Source: Acarospora socialis
Lineage: Eukaryota > Ascomycota > Lecanoromycetes > Acarosporales > Acarosporaceae
Reading direction: 5' to 3'
Assembly (NCBI GenBank): GCA_025617375.2
Contig: JAMYGW020000011.1
Location: 682,001-746,000, forward strand
Length of the DNA stretch: 64,000 bases
This document shows, piece after piece, positions 21,046 to 33,991 of the stretch (position 1 is the first letter of the stretch; each line of letters starts with the position of its first letter). The translations under genes and the position numbers were made by a program. A model generated the notes under the pieces. That model was not told the origin of the DNA, made no database searches, and saw nothing but the letters and a program-made list of their open reading frames with translations.

Positions 21046-21896
21046 ATGGCGGAACGGATCCTCCTGAATGAGTACAAGGCGCTCTCACAAGAGAAATGGG
21101 TCAACATCGAGGTGGGTTGGATCTGAAGATTACCTCTCCAGACACTAAGCAAGCTGACAAAAGTTCTGTAGCTCAACCGTGATAACATCTTTGACTGGAA
21201 CGTCGCCGTTATCGTTCTCAACCCGGACTCTTTATACTACGGCGGCTACTTTAAGGCCAAGTTGACCTTCTCTAAGAACTATCCATATTCTCCTCCGGGT
21301 ACGGCCAAATTCATATCTCCTGGTATCACAATCTCTAGCTACCTTTACTAACATCCACGATAGACTTCAAGTTCTTGCGGCCGCTATACCACCCTAACAT
21401 ATACAAGGACGGCAAGCTATGCATCTCGATCCTTCATGCGCCCGGTGATGACGAGATGTCTGGCGAGACGGCTGCGGAACGCTGGTCGCCCGCTCAGCGC
21501 GTTGAGTCTGTGCTCATCTCCATACTCTCCCTCCTCGATGATGCCGAAATATCGTCTCCGGCGAACGTCGACGCCAGTGTCATGCTTCGCAAACAACCCG
21601 AGGAGTACAAGGCTTTGGTAAAGAAGGACGTTGAGGCGTCCAAACGAGACATTCCCGAAGGATTCGTCATGCCAACTCACGAGTCCACGATCAAACCGGT
21701 GGAGAAGGATGACGATCGGGAGTTCTGGGTGGATAGTGATGATGAGGATGGTTTTGGAGGAAGTGATACGGATGCGGAGATGACGAATGACGAAGATGAT
21801 GAATCCCCAGATCAAGATAGCGGCAACGAAGATGACGAGAATGACCTTTTGGATGACCAAGAAGGGGAGGAAGAGGAGGACGTTATGGAAGACTAG
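21046..21896 (+). CDS. CDC34: Ubiquitin-conjugating enzyme E2, Cdc34/Ubc3 type
   Basis: E2 partner of SCF ubiquitin ligases, needed for cell-cycle and signalling protein turnover. Three exons: 21046-21111, 21172-21298, 21364-21896; 241 residues. The UBC fold runs from residue 4 to about 175, with YGGYFKAKLTFSKNYPYSPPDFKFL and the active-site block HPNIYKDGKLCISILH, whose Cys forms the thioester. Directly after it comes the 12-13 residue acidic insertion (APGDDEMSGETAAERW) that marks the Cdc34/Ubc7 class. The C-terminal tail, about 65 residues, is extremely acidic (long D/E runs), as in Cdc34, where it docks on the cullin. Intron phases are clean GT-AG. The gene ends 640 bp before the next gene in the same direction. 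Confidence 0.96.
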
Positions 21897-22531
21897 GTAG
21901 ACTGGACTGCATCAAGCTTGCCAGCAACACTGGTCAGGTCTTCACGAGCCCCGAATATGCGCCGATCAGGACAGGGGGACATCGATGAGGCATTCGCTCT
22001 TCCGCTCATCCTACGGCTTCTTGATCTTCGTTTATCTAGGAGTTGTCCTGCATAGCGCACGGTTTGTCATGGCGGCTATCGTGGCGTATAGGGAGGTTCT
22101 GCATGCCTTTAGCAAGGCGTTGTTGACGGCTTGTTTGGCGTTTGATGGTACCACCTACTAAGCAGGTGAAGGGGACACTCTCCCTGTAGAGACGCACCAT
22201 ATCTTGTTCATAAGGATCATATGGAATGATTACCGTCCCAATAGCTTGAAGCATCAGGAAACACATCGTCTACGCGCCTTAGTAATTCTTTGACACCTGG
22301 TAGAGCGGTGGCTTTACACTGCGGCTAAGCGTAGTATTGCCGGGTCACTGCCGGGCTTAGTCATCACCAGGCGTAGGTATACGCGAACGGCATCTGCAGG
22401 AGAGCATCTGGAGGCTGTGGTTTGATGTTACATATATTACTTAAATGCGCTTCTAACCAATGCAGAACAGCATAGCAATAGTGTTTCCAGAAGTCAAGAA
22501 GTCTGGGTATTAAGACAACCAATGTAGCCGC
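21897..22531. other. Intergenic CDC34 to UIM-protein gene
   Basis: About 0.6 kb. A tRNA-like A-box resemblance around 22,300 has no matching B-box. No gene or repeat supported. Confidence 0.5.
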
Positions 22532-25500
22532 ATGCCGCAACCGTCCAAGATGGCCATAGAGCCGACAGAGAGCGCAATTCAAGCTGTTGCGGATGTTACG
22601 TCGTTGACCCGCGATGCAGCTATAAGGTGGTTAAAGGTAGGATATTTTACTACTTTATAAATTGAACGATGAGCGTTGACGACTGACAGTCGGTCTTTCA
22701 TAGGCCAACGACAAAGACCCAGGCAAAGCCATCAATGCCTACTTTGAGAACCCCAACGCCCTGGCGACTGAGGTATGATCACCAGTCGAGAACCACATCC
22801 GCTGCCCAGGGCCCATGTGGTTGACAGTACCACAGAATCAAGTGAACAACGATACTTGGGACGAGGAGCCGTTTCATTCGGACAGAACGGACTATGCATT
22901 TCAAGCTGCCCATCAAACAAGTGAGAGACCATTGAGAAGGTCCCCCAGGGGCGGAGCCTGAGCCCGGCTCAATGATCTGCAGGAACGAGGGTGCTGACGG
23001 CTTTTATGGTCGCATTCAGATTTTACGGTTCACCCTGAAGACAGTCTCGGACCCAGCATCTTCAGCTCAGCGCCGTCAAGACCGCCGACGAGGAACAGCA
23101 ACAGGGGGCTCATCGACTTGACGGCCGAACATGCAGCCGGTATGTCAACTCTATCCGCCATTGTCGTACTTTCTATATGAACTCACCTTGGCTTGAATAG
23201 CTGATCCGAACAAAAGCCTGAGTGTTGCCGAACGCGAGGATCAAGAACTTCAGCGAGCCGTAGCAATGTCGCTTGATCAGACGCTTCCAGGCCAGACAAA
23301 CGGTGTAACGGGTACGTCGAACCCATACTTTGGTCCTGCCAGCCAGGAGCACTACGAGACAAATAAATGGGCAATGACCCTTCCAGGTCAAACCGCCCAC
23401 GAGATCATCCTGAACCCTGAGCCGCAGGATCGGAAGCGCCAGGACAATACGCCTGCCTTTCTAAAGCCGAGTGCCATAGGATATTATCTTCCATCATTGG
23501 TCACCATCCTCCACGCGGTCCCTCTTGCAAGAGAGACTCTCTTGCTGAGGGATCATATATTGCCCGATTATGGGTATGACGCCGAGTGGTGGGATGGTGT
23601 AGCAATCAAATTTCCTAGGATCGTCAACCTGGCGGACGGATCTCAAGACAGAGATGGCGAGGAGGTGATTTACGAAACCCAAAGGCTTATGGCATTTCTG
23701 CACATGACCGACCGGGCTTATGGTAGCGCGGATGTGTTGGCAAATATGAGATATATCCTGGAGCAAGGCCAAGAAATGGCTACTGCATGCTTCTTGAGAG
23801 CGTGGCAGCAAGCGGCAACCAAGGCGGCACCGGCCAACCAAGCGACTACTGTTTTCCAGTCGTCAGGACTGAAAGTAACTCCAGGGGATTCTGGAGCTCC
23901 GCATCGTGTACCTTTCCATAACCTGGATGTCGAGGTTGATCTAGGACTGGCGGATACAGGCGCAACACTATACGATGCTATCGATGAAGTGCTTTGGCCT
24001 GCGCCGTACGATGAAGATGATACCGAAGAAACATACCTGGACACTGTTGGCGAAATATTCACGCTACGTGTGATTCGTCAGGGTACCTTGGGGACTGGTT
24101 TAGGTATCAAAATTCCGGCGGTTTGGTATCCGGACAGATATATGAAATCGTGCAAGGATATAGTAAAAGAAATGCGAGCGAGGAAAGCAAACATTCTGAA
24201 GGATATTGATAAGATTGGAATGGTACAGGCTAGCATAGAAGAGTATAAAGCTGGGGACATAGAACCCGCCATCGACGCCAGAAAGCTGTTGGAAACCGCA
24301 ATCACGCATCTGGAGACAGATGGGGACGCTTCTCCTTACGGGGTCAATGGAGCGAGTGATGACAGTAGAGATGTCATGATGGACTCGACACATAGGAAGC
24401 CGGGTCAGAAAGATATAGCTAAGCAGCTTAGGATCATTGCGGAAAGGGTTGACAAGAAGCTTGAGTGTAAGCCTCAGCTTGACTTTGGCGATCTCATGAT
24501 TCGTTGCTGAACATTAGACAGCTCTGAACAAGCGGAGAGAGGAAGCTCGGAACCAGCTGCGGAATCTGTCCCGACTACTCACGAAAGCGGCCGACAACCC
24601 GGAAGAACCTCCGCACAACAAATACACCCTTCGCGGCGTATCCACCGAACCACACATTACGTACGTGCTGCGCCCACTTGACGCAGACGAAATCGACCAC
24701 ACCCCCGACGCCGTAACGACGGGCTGGCAGTGGTGGAGAATCAGCTACTCGACAGCAGATGCCAAGGTGATCTCAACGACGGCAAGTCCCTCTCCGGAGC
24801 CCGAGCAAGGCTACGAGCTAGACGGCTGGGGTGTACCCAAGATCCCGGCCAGCGAGTGGGCGCGAAGAGCTCGACGCCAAAGGGAACGCAACGCTGACCG
24901 TGCTGGCTTTGAGGTGCAGAAGGTCCGCGAAGTCGAGGTCCTCAAGGCCGCCAGAGATGAATCGACCCGCGCCTTGCTCGTGTACGCGAGCGAGCGCGCC
25001 GTGAATCAAGATGTTGACCACCTCCCGCCGCAGTTGAAGGTTCGTCTCCACTCATCGTCTCCCTGTCTCATTCACTCCCGCCTGTCTTTTGCCGAGTCGC
25101 CTGACTTTGTGCAATTACGCTGCCTAACGTACGCTACCCTATATTAATCAATTGCAATCCCCACAGAACTTCGTCCGAGCAGACAACCTCGCCTTCGCCG
25201 CCGAACTCGGCACCCCCGCCTCACCGCGCCTCACACCACCTTCCAAACGCAAAGCCGACGACGACGACGACGACGACGACGGTCCCAACACCTTCGACGA
25301 CGACCAGGACATCCCCTGGGGCGGACTCCCTTCCACCTCAACGGAAGGCCCACCCTCCACGTCCACCGACCCCACTCTCCCGCGCTACGTGCCTCCGCCA
25401 CCGGCTCGCCACCCGGCCCGCGCCCGCTCGGGTTCGGGTTCGGGTTCGGACGAGAAGGGACGAGGGTACGATCAACGCATCCCGACGAGTCTGAGAGGGA

Positions 25501-25751
25501 GAGGGAGCGGTAGTCCGCCGGTGCTAGTGCGAGCCACGCCCTCGCTGAGCGGGGGTGAGGTTGGAGGTGAGCATGCCGCGGGAGGGGGAGGGGGAGGGCA
25601 GGCGATGGAAATGGAGATGGAAGAGAGGGGCGGAGGGCCGCCGCTCGGATTGGCGAAGGGGTTCGGGCACGGCGGTCGTGAGTCCGACGCGGATATGCTG
25701 GGCGGGGAGGAGCGGATAAGGGTTGGAGATGCGGATGCGGATGCTGAGTGA
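22532..25751 (+). CDS. Ubiquitin-binding protein with UBA-like and UIM motifs
   Basis: Seven exons: 22532-22636, 22704-22772, 22836-22920, 23020-23139, 23201-24466, 24522-25039, 25167-25751; 915 residues. The N-terminus looks like a UBA-type three-helix unit (SLTRDAAIRWLK, then AINAYFENPN). A ubiquitin-interacting motif follows, EREDQELQRAVAMSLDQT, with the Ala...Ser spacing of UIMs. The central part (LPSLVTILHAVPLARETLLL, YGYDAEWWDGVAIKFPRIV) reminds me of a degenerate USP-type domain as in the USP25/28 group. I see no catalytic Cys box, so enzymatic activity is doubtful. A coiled coil (LNKRREEARNQLRNLSRLL) and a disordered tail with a (GAC)n-coded Asp run at about 25256-25280 follow. The ATG at 22532 is six codons before a second one (22550). 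The donor at 24467 was chosen by phase. Confidence 0.82.
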
Positions 25752-26388
25752 GGTGATTGGGGTGGGGAAGTCGTCAAGCTGGTTTGTTGTGTACTTTGCG
25801 GGGGAAGTTTGATGCGATGTGAGGAGGGGTGATTGAGCTTTTACTTTAGCTTGCTAGGGCGTGCATTTGTGCATCATGGAAGCGTTTAGGGACTTGTATT
25901 ACCTGGCGTCGTGACTGTGTTCAGAACGACGGAGGGCCAGAAGAGCGGACGTCCGAGCCAGGGCTGATCTTTGCCTCAAGATCAGACGAGGAATTGAAGT
26001 GTGGGAAAACGACGACTCATTATCATTTGTAGCATGAGTGTGTTTGCGTATACGTGTGCAGCCTGATGCGTCGTCGCCCGCAATGACGATGGGTGAGAGA
26101 GATAGGTGTCGACTCTGGCGTGCCTTCCGAAGTACAGTAGGTAGGTACGCGTACGCCGTCACGACAACTGCGTTTCTCAAGCCCGAACCAAGGCATTGCC
26201 GACCCACTCAATCTCTCTCAGGTCCAGCGTGGTAATTTACCGCTCGAAACCTACCACTTAGTCTAGTTCACCTTCCCTCAAACCCCACCGAACCCATCCA
26301 TCCATCCATCCACTCGCCTCAATCCAGGTGTTGCCACAAAATATATGTGTTCATATAGACATGATCTAGAACCCCCAAGCCCCACTCC
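25752..26388. other. Intergenic, convergent 3' ends
   Basis: Facing 3' regions of the UIM-protein gene and the P450 relic. Contains a short (CCAT)n microsatellite near 26,286-26,306. Nothing else recognised. Confidence 0.5.
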
Positions 26389-28532
26389 CTACTCCCCCGC
26401 CCCAACACCCTTCCTTCCCCCACCCAGCATCCCCCTCCCCCTCTCCGTCCTCGCAACCCTAGCCGGCAAGCCACATTTCGGTTTCGCCGTCGCCCACAGG
26501 ATCTGATACGCCCTCTCGCCCTCGACGTCTGGGATCGCCTTCTCCTTGCTCCCGTCTTTTCCCGCCTTCCCCTCATTTCCCTTCCCTTCCTTGGCGTAGA
26601 ACTCGTCATAAACGGCCCAGACGTCAAACGCGCGGATCGTCAGGACCAGCACGGTCTTGATCTCGAGCAGGGCCAGGTCCTGGCCGATGCAGTTCCGCGG
26701 GCCGTGTTCGAAGGGGCGGAAGGCGGTCGGGGGGAAGGCGGTGAGGCGTTGTTGTTGTTGGTCGTCGTCGGGTGAGGTGGGGTGGGCGTTGGATTCGGGG
26801 GTGGGTAGGAAGCGTTGCGGGAGGAAGTGGGTGGGGGAGGGGAAGACGGCTGGGTCGTGGTTGAGGGCGTAGAGTTGGGGCCAGACGAGGCAGGAATGGG
26901 TAGGGTAGGTGTTGCGGATGGAGTAGCTGTGCGGTGGAAGGAAAGGACGGGGGTTTTCAGCTTGTCTGTTATGATGATGGTTTGGTTGCACTGGGGAAGT
27001 GAGGGTTTGCTGAACGGGGAAGGGAGGAAGGGAGAAAGTGGGACGGAGAGAAGAGGAAGATGAGACGTACCTTTTCTCGCCGCCGCGTACCGAACTGGCC
27101 GGCGGAAAGAGACGCATCACTTCTTTGATCACGGCGAGAGTGTAGGGGAGTTTGTTGAGCAGGTGCGGGGTGGACTTTAACAATTGTGGGCGAGGGAGAG
27201 GTCGGTGCCGAAGATGGTGTCGTGTTCGTGCCGGATCTGCGTGAGAGCGGTGGGGTGTTGGTGGAGGGTGTGGTAGATCCACTGTGAAGTTTCACACGGG
27301 GGGGCGTTAGTAGTTTGCGTGAACAGGGACGGTGTAGGGTAGGGGTTCGTGGTACGGGACGTACGCATATTGTGCTGCTTGAGGTGTCGTGGCCGGCGAA
27401 GATGAAGGTTTTAATTCTGTCGTTGTCAGTTGTATGTTGCTTTTCACAGTACTCGGTGTGCGTACTGATTGATGGCCATTCTCTTAAAAGTCTCGTCAAA
27501 GCCCTGTCCCTTCTTCTCCGGTGACTGCTCGTTGATATACGTTTCCAGTGCCAGGTCGATGACGTGTTTCCGCTTCTTCATCTCTCCTCCACTCTTGAAC
27601 TCAAACCGTCTCTCGAGTTCCCTCTCCAAGTACCTGTTCATCGTCCTCGTATTCCACCAGAACACGAACGGCCGTATTGGATTCAGGTTCTTGATTGGAG
27701 CATACATGTCGGCCGGCCAACCTCAGCGCACCTGGCTCCTCATGGCCGACACGAGTTCGTTGTTCGACGTTTGCGAGTTGAATTGCATTCCCTCATCGTC
27801 AGTACCTGCACTCCATCGCCAAGACAACAAACCCTTAAACCGCACAGACGGTTCGGAGAAAGAAAGCCGCCCACAAACCTTCGTATCCAAAACCACCTTC
27901 CCGATCACGTCGACCGTAACCTTCGTCGCAACCTCCTCCAGAATCACCACCTCCCCCCTATCCGCCCACTCGGCCAACACCCTCGCGAAAACCTCCACCT
28001 CTTCCACGATGCTCGGCACCAAACCCATCAAATTCCCCGGAGCGAAGCCCGGGTTGAAGATCGACCTCCAAACCTTCCACTCATGGCCCTCCATCGAAAC
28101 AAGATTCTTCGAACCCCCAAGCGGCGTCAGAAATGATCCCAGCGACCAGTGTTTCGGCAGCGAGTGGGTGACGGTGACCTCGTGGGCGGCCTCCGGGGTC
28201 GCCCGCGATGATGAGCATCGGGTCGCCGAGCGGCCAGGTATCCAGGTAGAAGATGGGGCCGAGGCCGTAGGCTTGCCGGATGTAGTGGGGGTAGCAGTGC
28301 GGATGGATGTCAGGGGGCAGGGATCGTACGATCTTGCCGAAGATGGGAAGGTGGCCGAGGAGGGGGTGGTGCGGCGGCATTGGCTGGTAGAGGAGAAGGG
28401 GCTTGTCAGCACGGTGGAGCTGTAGGGTATTAGGGTAGGACGGAAAGTGCTTACGAGACCCCTCATCAGTCGGCGTTGCTTGTAGAGTTTGAGGCAGAAG
28501 CTGATGAGCAGGCCGGCTAGAAGCACGAGCAT
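26389..28532 (-). pseudogene. Fungal cytochrome P450, decayed
   Basis: Haem monooxygenase remains in order from 28532 down. A membrane anchor LVLLAGLLISFCLKLYKQRR (exon 28455-28532) is followed by MPPHHPLLGHLPIFGKIVRS, SMEGHEWKVWRSIFNPGF (helix C), the I-helix FIFAGHDTSSSTI, KEVMRLFPPASSVRGGEK (E-x-x-R type block), FLPQRFLP, and the haem loop FRPFEHGPRNCIGQDLALLE with its cysteine. Introns are still visible. The coding frame is broken three times: a frame shift near 28,206 in a C-run, an in-frame stop near 27,725, and a frame shift near 27,182. One lesion could be a sequencing error, but three point to a pseudogene. All motifs remain readable, so the loss looks recent. Substrate is unknown. 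Confidence 0.78.
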
Positions 28533-29492
28533 GGGCCGAAAGGGTTGATGTCATGGTGGGCGACGAGTTGGTTAACTTATGAAGAGTACGACTCTCTCTA
28601 GAGCTGAGAGCAATGCCTGCGAACAATTCGAGAAGGAGAAAGATTGAAAGGTTTGCGAAAAGCAAGAGCAGTGGATATGTACAGAAGACGAAAGTCAGCT
28701 AGTGTCGAGGAGTAGAACTAATCATTCGATCGTGGCACAGTATACAGGATGAAGCTTAAGGAGGGACGCAATCACGCTTAAAGAGAGCGAGTGGACGACT
28801 TATATCATCACTCCTATGTACTGAGATCCGTAGCTGCCTTTCGGGCCCAGCACCATAAGTTTGTCTTGAAAGCCTGAGTCCGCAGGTTTGCTTGTAACAC
28901 AAGGATGCAGATCCTAAATCATCAGTTACACGAAAAGGTCGGGATGAGAAGCCTCAAGTATTACTCCGCAGTCCTACAACCAACATATAAGCGAGAGCCA
29001 TCCGGAATGCGCATCCAATAAATCGAAGCCTGAGCATTGGGTAAAGGTTAAGTCCATAAGATACTCGAGTGGAGTTCTTTGGAATCATTGATACATGATT
29101 CTATTCATAGTAACCGCAGGCCAGTGACAACCTGCTATCTTATGAGGGCTACTGACGACTGGACCGAAAACGCCCAGGCAGCAACTGCTCGCCCTCCAGC
29201 TAACCATACCACATTTATAGAAGTAGTAATCATGGAAGACCATAATGAAAAGCATACCGTCTTAGTGCTTACTGCCAGCCCGGCCGACTTGGCCCCCAAC
29301 GCCACGACTCCAACGCTATGCATACACGGTGTGAGAGCACAGGGAACCATGCCGAGAAACAGAATCCCGCCGTTGCTGAAGAGTAACCGGTGTGAGCGTC
29401 CCGATTGGCCATAAGTAGGAAATGAACCGGACCGTTATCCATCGTGATTCCCCTTGGAACGCCAAACTTGATTAGTACCGCATGCGAGCTGA
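28533..29492. other. Intergenic upstream of the P450 relic
   Basis: About 0.96 kb between the P450 start and the SAC3 stop. An open frame at 29079-29414 has no recognisable product and no splice or codon support. I see no repeat or RNA gene. Confidence 0.5.
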
Positions 29493-32400
29493 TCAGAGCT
29501 CTATCGCGTCCTCCACACTGTTTCCCTTCGCCTGTAATGCTGGCCTTGCGCCAGCTCTTCCTGTAAACATAGAATAATCCGCGCTATCACCGAGCGCCGC
29601 AAATCCTTGTGGTGCACTTGCTTTTTCTTCCGATTTGACACGTGGGTGTCCGTGATCGGGTTTCTTTCCTTCCCTAACAGAGTTTCTCTTGACTATCACC
29701 TCCTTGGTCGCCAGCCCATGTCCTCCGGTCCTTGCCAGCCGTTGCTCGGTCCGGCTCGGAGTCGATATGTATGTCCTCGCTTTATCCACTTCTCCTGCCT
29801 CTGATCCACTACTCCCTTTGCTAAGCTCGCTTTTCGACCTCTCATCTTGAAACCAACTGATGCTTTCCGACATGGCCTCTCGCACACTCCTCATCTGAGC
29901 GAAGAGCTGCTCATCTTCATTATCAATACTTGATTTAGACGACCTAAGGGATGTTTGGCCCGAAAGGCTACGACTGGCGTCAAGAGCCACGCTTCGCCGG
30001 CTTGAGCCCGCAGTGGAGGATGTCTTGATCTTCGGCGGCGTAAGCCTGGGCGCTTTCTTCACGACCATATCGCTCTCGTCTTCTCGTGAGCGCTTCCTCT
30101 GCATTTGACTAGCAGGCATCGTTGATGGAGACATCGTTACCGGATCGATTCCTAGAGCCTTGAGCCTGAAATAATCGGTTTGCGTAGTGTCCAACCTTCC
30201 GCTTGGAACAAGCTGGCGAGCTTTAGCGAGGATGGAGCTGCTGAGGAGAGATTCAGTTCTGTGTTGCGACGCTCTCAGTAAAGATTCAGCCCGTGAGCTT
30301 GAACCATGACGTGGTTGGCTCATGTCACTGATGCTCCCTATTGTTTTGGAGCGCTTGTGTTGACTTTTAGAAATCTTGAATGGTCTTGTCGTAGAGCCGT
30401 TCGTGAGCTTTGCCTTTGGAAGGTGCTGCTGCGATCGACTGTCATTTCCAAGATGATTCTCACTGTTCCGTAGCTCCGTATCAAGACTGGTCCGCTTCTT
30501 CGTCGAAGTGTGCGACTTGTCCGGTAGCGGCATTGACTTTGTCTCAGTCCTTGTCTCTGCCCCTCCGGCAGTGTCGTTCCTGCCGAACACTGACAGTCCG
30601 AGAAACCCTTCACGTTCCAAAGTTGTGCCTCGTCGCTTTTGCGAATCTACCGCTAGACTTCGCATGGATTGCCTGAACGTTTTCCGTCGTTCCCGACCTT
30701 TACGTAGTAACCCGAGCCGCCATGCAATGTCCTTCCATCGGTTGATATACTTCCGACCTAGAATCTTCCCTCGGACCTCTCCTGCACCCTGTCAGTAATG
30801 CCCCTTCATATAACTCCTTGTATCGAGCATACTGACTTGCTCGTTCCCACCACTGTTCTCCTTGGACTTGATCGTAAGCATCGCAGATGATCGAGCTAAC
30901 TGTATGTTCAATAAATTGTTCGAGTAATCCATTGGGCCCTAACATCACATCCTTTGCAACTTCGTCGAGAAGCTTGTGTCTTGCATCATCTTTGCTTGGC
31001 TTTTCATTTTCCGGAGGATCTGGTGGTGTGATGGCAGGTTGCGCAAGAGGACTTGAGATCTTGGGCTTCGTATTCGATGATTGACTAAATAACCTAAGAG
31101 ATTCTACAGGTTTGGTCGACCGAGGCAATGAGCTAGCTGGTTTGTTAGCAGGCTTAGTGGATTGAGGAGGCTGAGTTGACTCCGATGACGCGAACGGTGT
31201 TGTTGAAGGTGTTGTTGACGGTGGGGTTGATGATGGCGATGTTGATGATTGTGTGTTATTCGTGATTGGCAAGGCGGTAAACGGTGAGGCTGGCGGTGTT
31301 TGCATTGGTTGTGAGATCGTACTTTGAATCGGAGGGAGCTTGCTTTCAGTAGAAGGTTGGTAGCTTGAGGGAGCGAGTGTGTTTGACAGGTTGTCATTAT
31401 CGGAAATCACCGTTGGTGGAAACTGTGAAGTCTGTGAAAACGCTTGCTGCGTGGACGAGGTTTCTGTGGGTTTGGGGGAAAAGAGCGAAGGAGATTGAGA
31501 CTGCTGTGGAGCGTTGAAGTTGAATAAGGTATTGGTAATCTGTGTTTGAGTAACACTTGGGGAAGTCATCGTGCCAAAAGTCGTAGTGGTTTCGTTCTTG
31601 GCTTCGACATTATGCGATGCCGCAGACTGTTCGACTTTCGGCAACGCTGAGAGCCCTGTGGAAGATGGCGGAAACCCGAATGTGCCCTTTGGGCTAGGCT
31701 CTGCAGTAAGTGTTGAGTCTGTGGCGGGATTATCTGTAGCTGAAGGCTGGAGGAAATTGAATTTAGGTGTCGTGGTGGTTTGGAAAGGGTTCGAGCTGGT
31801 ACCAAAAATACTGTTGGTGCCAAATGAGGTAACGGAGCTAAATGGAGTACCGAAAGCGCTCTGGGAAGTATTGGTAGCTTTCTCGAGAGGTGTAGTGAAA
31901 CCGGTACTAGAGGTTGGCAGAGGGTTGGACGGGTTCGTGAGTGGCGTAAGCGTTGTTGGGGCACCAAAGATATTTGTGTTGGAGGGCAAACTGAACGGAG
32001 AAGAAAAGAGGCTCGGTTTAGGTTGGGTGTCCGACAGGTTCGTAAAAATGCTCGTGGTAGTTTCGGCGCTATTCGCAGGTTTCTCCTCATCCGATGAAGT
32101 GTCTGTAATGAAGAGCGAGCCGTTGCCGGACTCTCCTGGCGATTTAGATCCCTCGCTGGATGACTCCTCGACCATACCGCAGGCCGCGGCTTCTGACGCC
32201 GTCATACCGTTGATGACTGCCGGAAGAGTTCGACCGAGACGTTTGCTCTCTACCAAGGTCCGCGAGAATACCTGTTTCCGTCGTGATACTGAATCTATAA
32301 AAAGCATCGATCAGACACCACAGCTCAAGTCATAGGCAATTCCCTCACCTGATAGAACCTTCCCGGGAAGAGAAGCCAACTGCAAAAACAACTGCCCATC

Positions 32401-33991
32401 CGCTCTTTCTCCAATAGAAAAGCCATGCTCTTCACAGAAGGTTCGTGCCTGCTCTTCTTCATCAAAACCTAGCGCTACCGCGAGGTCGCCCAGCGTCCAG
32501 TCTTCCGGCTGTTTCGTCCCTCCGCGCTTGTACGCTTTCCATATCGACCCTAATGCCATTCTTCGTACGAAGTTAAAGTAGATTTCCGCCGCACAGGCCA
32601 TGAGGTACGAGACCGCAGTGGAAGCCACAATGAACCAAAATCTGCCGTAATTCGCTTGTGCTATGGTATTGGTTGTAAAAGGCCTGAGAGGTCCTTGATA
32701 ATCAGCCGTAGTGCCTGCCGCGGCGTAAATATTGAGAGCCGTCTGTATGCGGCGATCCTGGAGTATGTGTCTGGGCCAGTTTTGTGCGCGATCTTCCAAA
32801 TCTGGTCGCATGTCCTGAATCTCAAAGATTATGCAATACGCTCGGAATTCCGCTTCGTTCACAGACTGGATCTTGTGACGACTATCATCGTAGTAGTACA
32901 TCAGAGACAGGAGCGTGTTGTTGAGCTGTTCACGTTCCTGATGCTGATTGAACTCCCCGTTGTCCTGATCTGGTCGTGATAACTGGTGGAGAGAGAGGAT
33001 GTGGAAGCGCGCTATGCGTTCAAAGCAATCGATGGCGATGCGGAGGTCTGCGGATTTGGTGACCTGCTGTATGGAAAAGTCGTTACGAATACCTCGAGTC
33101 CGGTCCCAAACAAACTTATGGACGTTGGCCAACGGTTGTGATCCGCCAATGACTTCATCCAGGAGGTAATTCAAGGTTCGCTGTAGAACTGCAGGTGGCC
33201 GGATATCGGACGGAAGTTGCTCATCATAGCCAGCCGCTGACCTACGGAATCTCTTCACCATGTGTTCCTCGCAAGGAACATCTTTCCCATTGGCTGATCC
33301 GCTAGATATCTGAGCAGAGTCTTATCAGCCCACCAAAGCACCGAGCCCATGTCCACACCAGAAGCGCACCTTCTCACACCCGTCAACCGTCAATTGTACA
33401 ATGCGCTCCACCCTCTCAAACTCCGGACACATATCTTGACATGTTCCAACCGGCGTAATGGCATTAGCTAATCGTGTCGGCTTGTTTGGATCAGCCAAGA
33501 GGCCATCTCGGATGGCATCTCTCCTCTCTTTCTCGCGGTTCCTTTTGAGCTACGATGCGAACGAACGCGACAATGTCACTACAAGCTCATCCAGTCAGTA
33601 AGCAAGGTAAGGGAAAGCATACCGTCTGATAAAGCTCGCTCATCCGTTTGTTGTAAGTGATATTGCCCTCAATAGTAGGATCTCGCCAGGCCTGATCTCT
33701 AAGCGGGGTCAAGGCTGTTGTCGGTGACCCATTCGATAAGCCGTTCGATTGATGAGTGTTGTTAGGAGTATGGTTGTTGCGTAGTTGCTTGTTGCGAAAG
33801 CCAGCTTGTCCAGCTTGTCCAACTTGAGTCTTCGGTTGGTGAGAGGGTGCACTACCCGAGTTGCCCGTAAAGCGTACTTTGCGGCCGGCGCGCTTGTTGG
33901 TCTCATCGTCGCTGTTGTTTTTGGAACTGGCTGCCGCCCGAATCGCGCCTCTCCCACGTCCTCGACCCCGTGGACCTTTGGGCGCCTGCAT
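29493..33991 (-). CDS. SAC3: mRNA export factor Sac3 (SAC3/GANP domain, TREX-2 scaffold)
   Basis: Scaffold of the TREX-2 complex, which links transcription to mRNA export at the nuclear pore. Five exons: 33623-33991, 33370-33549, 32349-33309, 30837-32294, 29493-30781; 1,418 residues. The N-terminus is RG-rich (GPRGRGRGRGAIRA). The SAC3/GANP domain spans about residues 150-450, with the signature VGTCQDMCPEFERVER, then LNYLLDEVIGG, FVWDRTRGIRNDFS and YYDDSRHKIQ. The following roughly 330 residues are Ser/Thr/Pro-rich with scattered FG dipeptides (SVTSFGTNSIFGTSSNPF, GTFGFPP), resembling a nucleoporin FG region. A Cdc31-binding-type helix (INRWKDIAWRLGLLRKGRERR) and a disordered basic tail end the protein. 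The intron at 30782-30836 was set by phase. Upstream neighbour DUF2841 gene is in the same direction. Confidence 0.94.

Noticed and set aside
22290-22360. Possible tRNA with GGTAGAGCGG
   Set aside because: No B-box and no cloverleaf could be drawn.
29079-29414. 111-codon plus-strand open frame
   Set aside because: No recognisable family, no splice support, composition like intergenic DNA.
31571-32335. 254-codon plus-strand frame antisense to SAC3
   Set aside because: It mirrors the Ser/Thr/Pro-rich SAC3 region; Val/Gly-rich and without motif.
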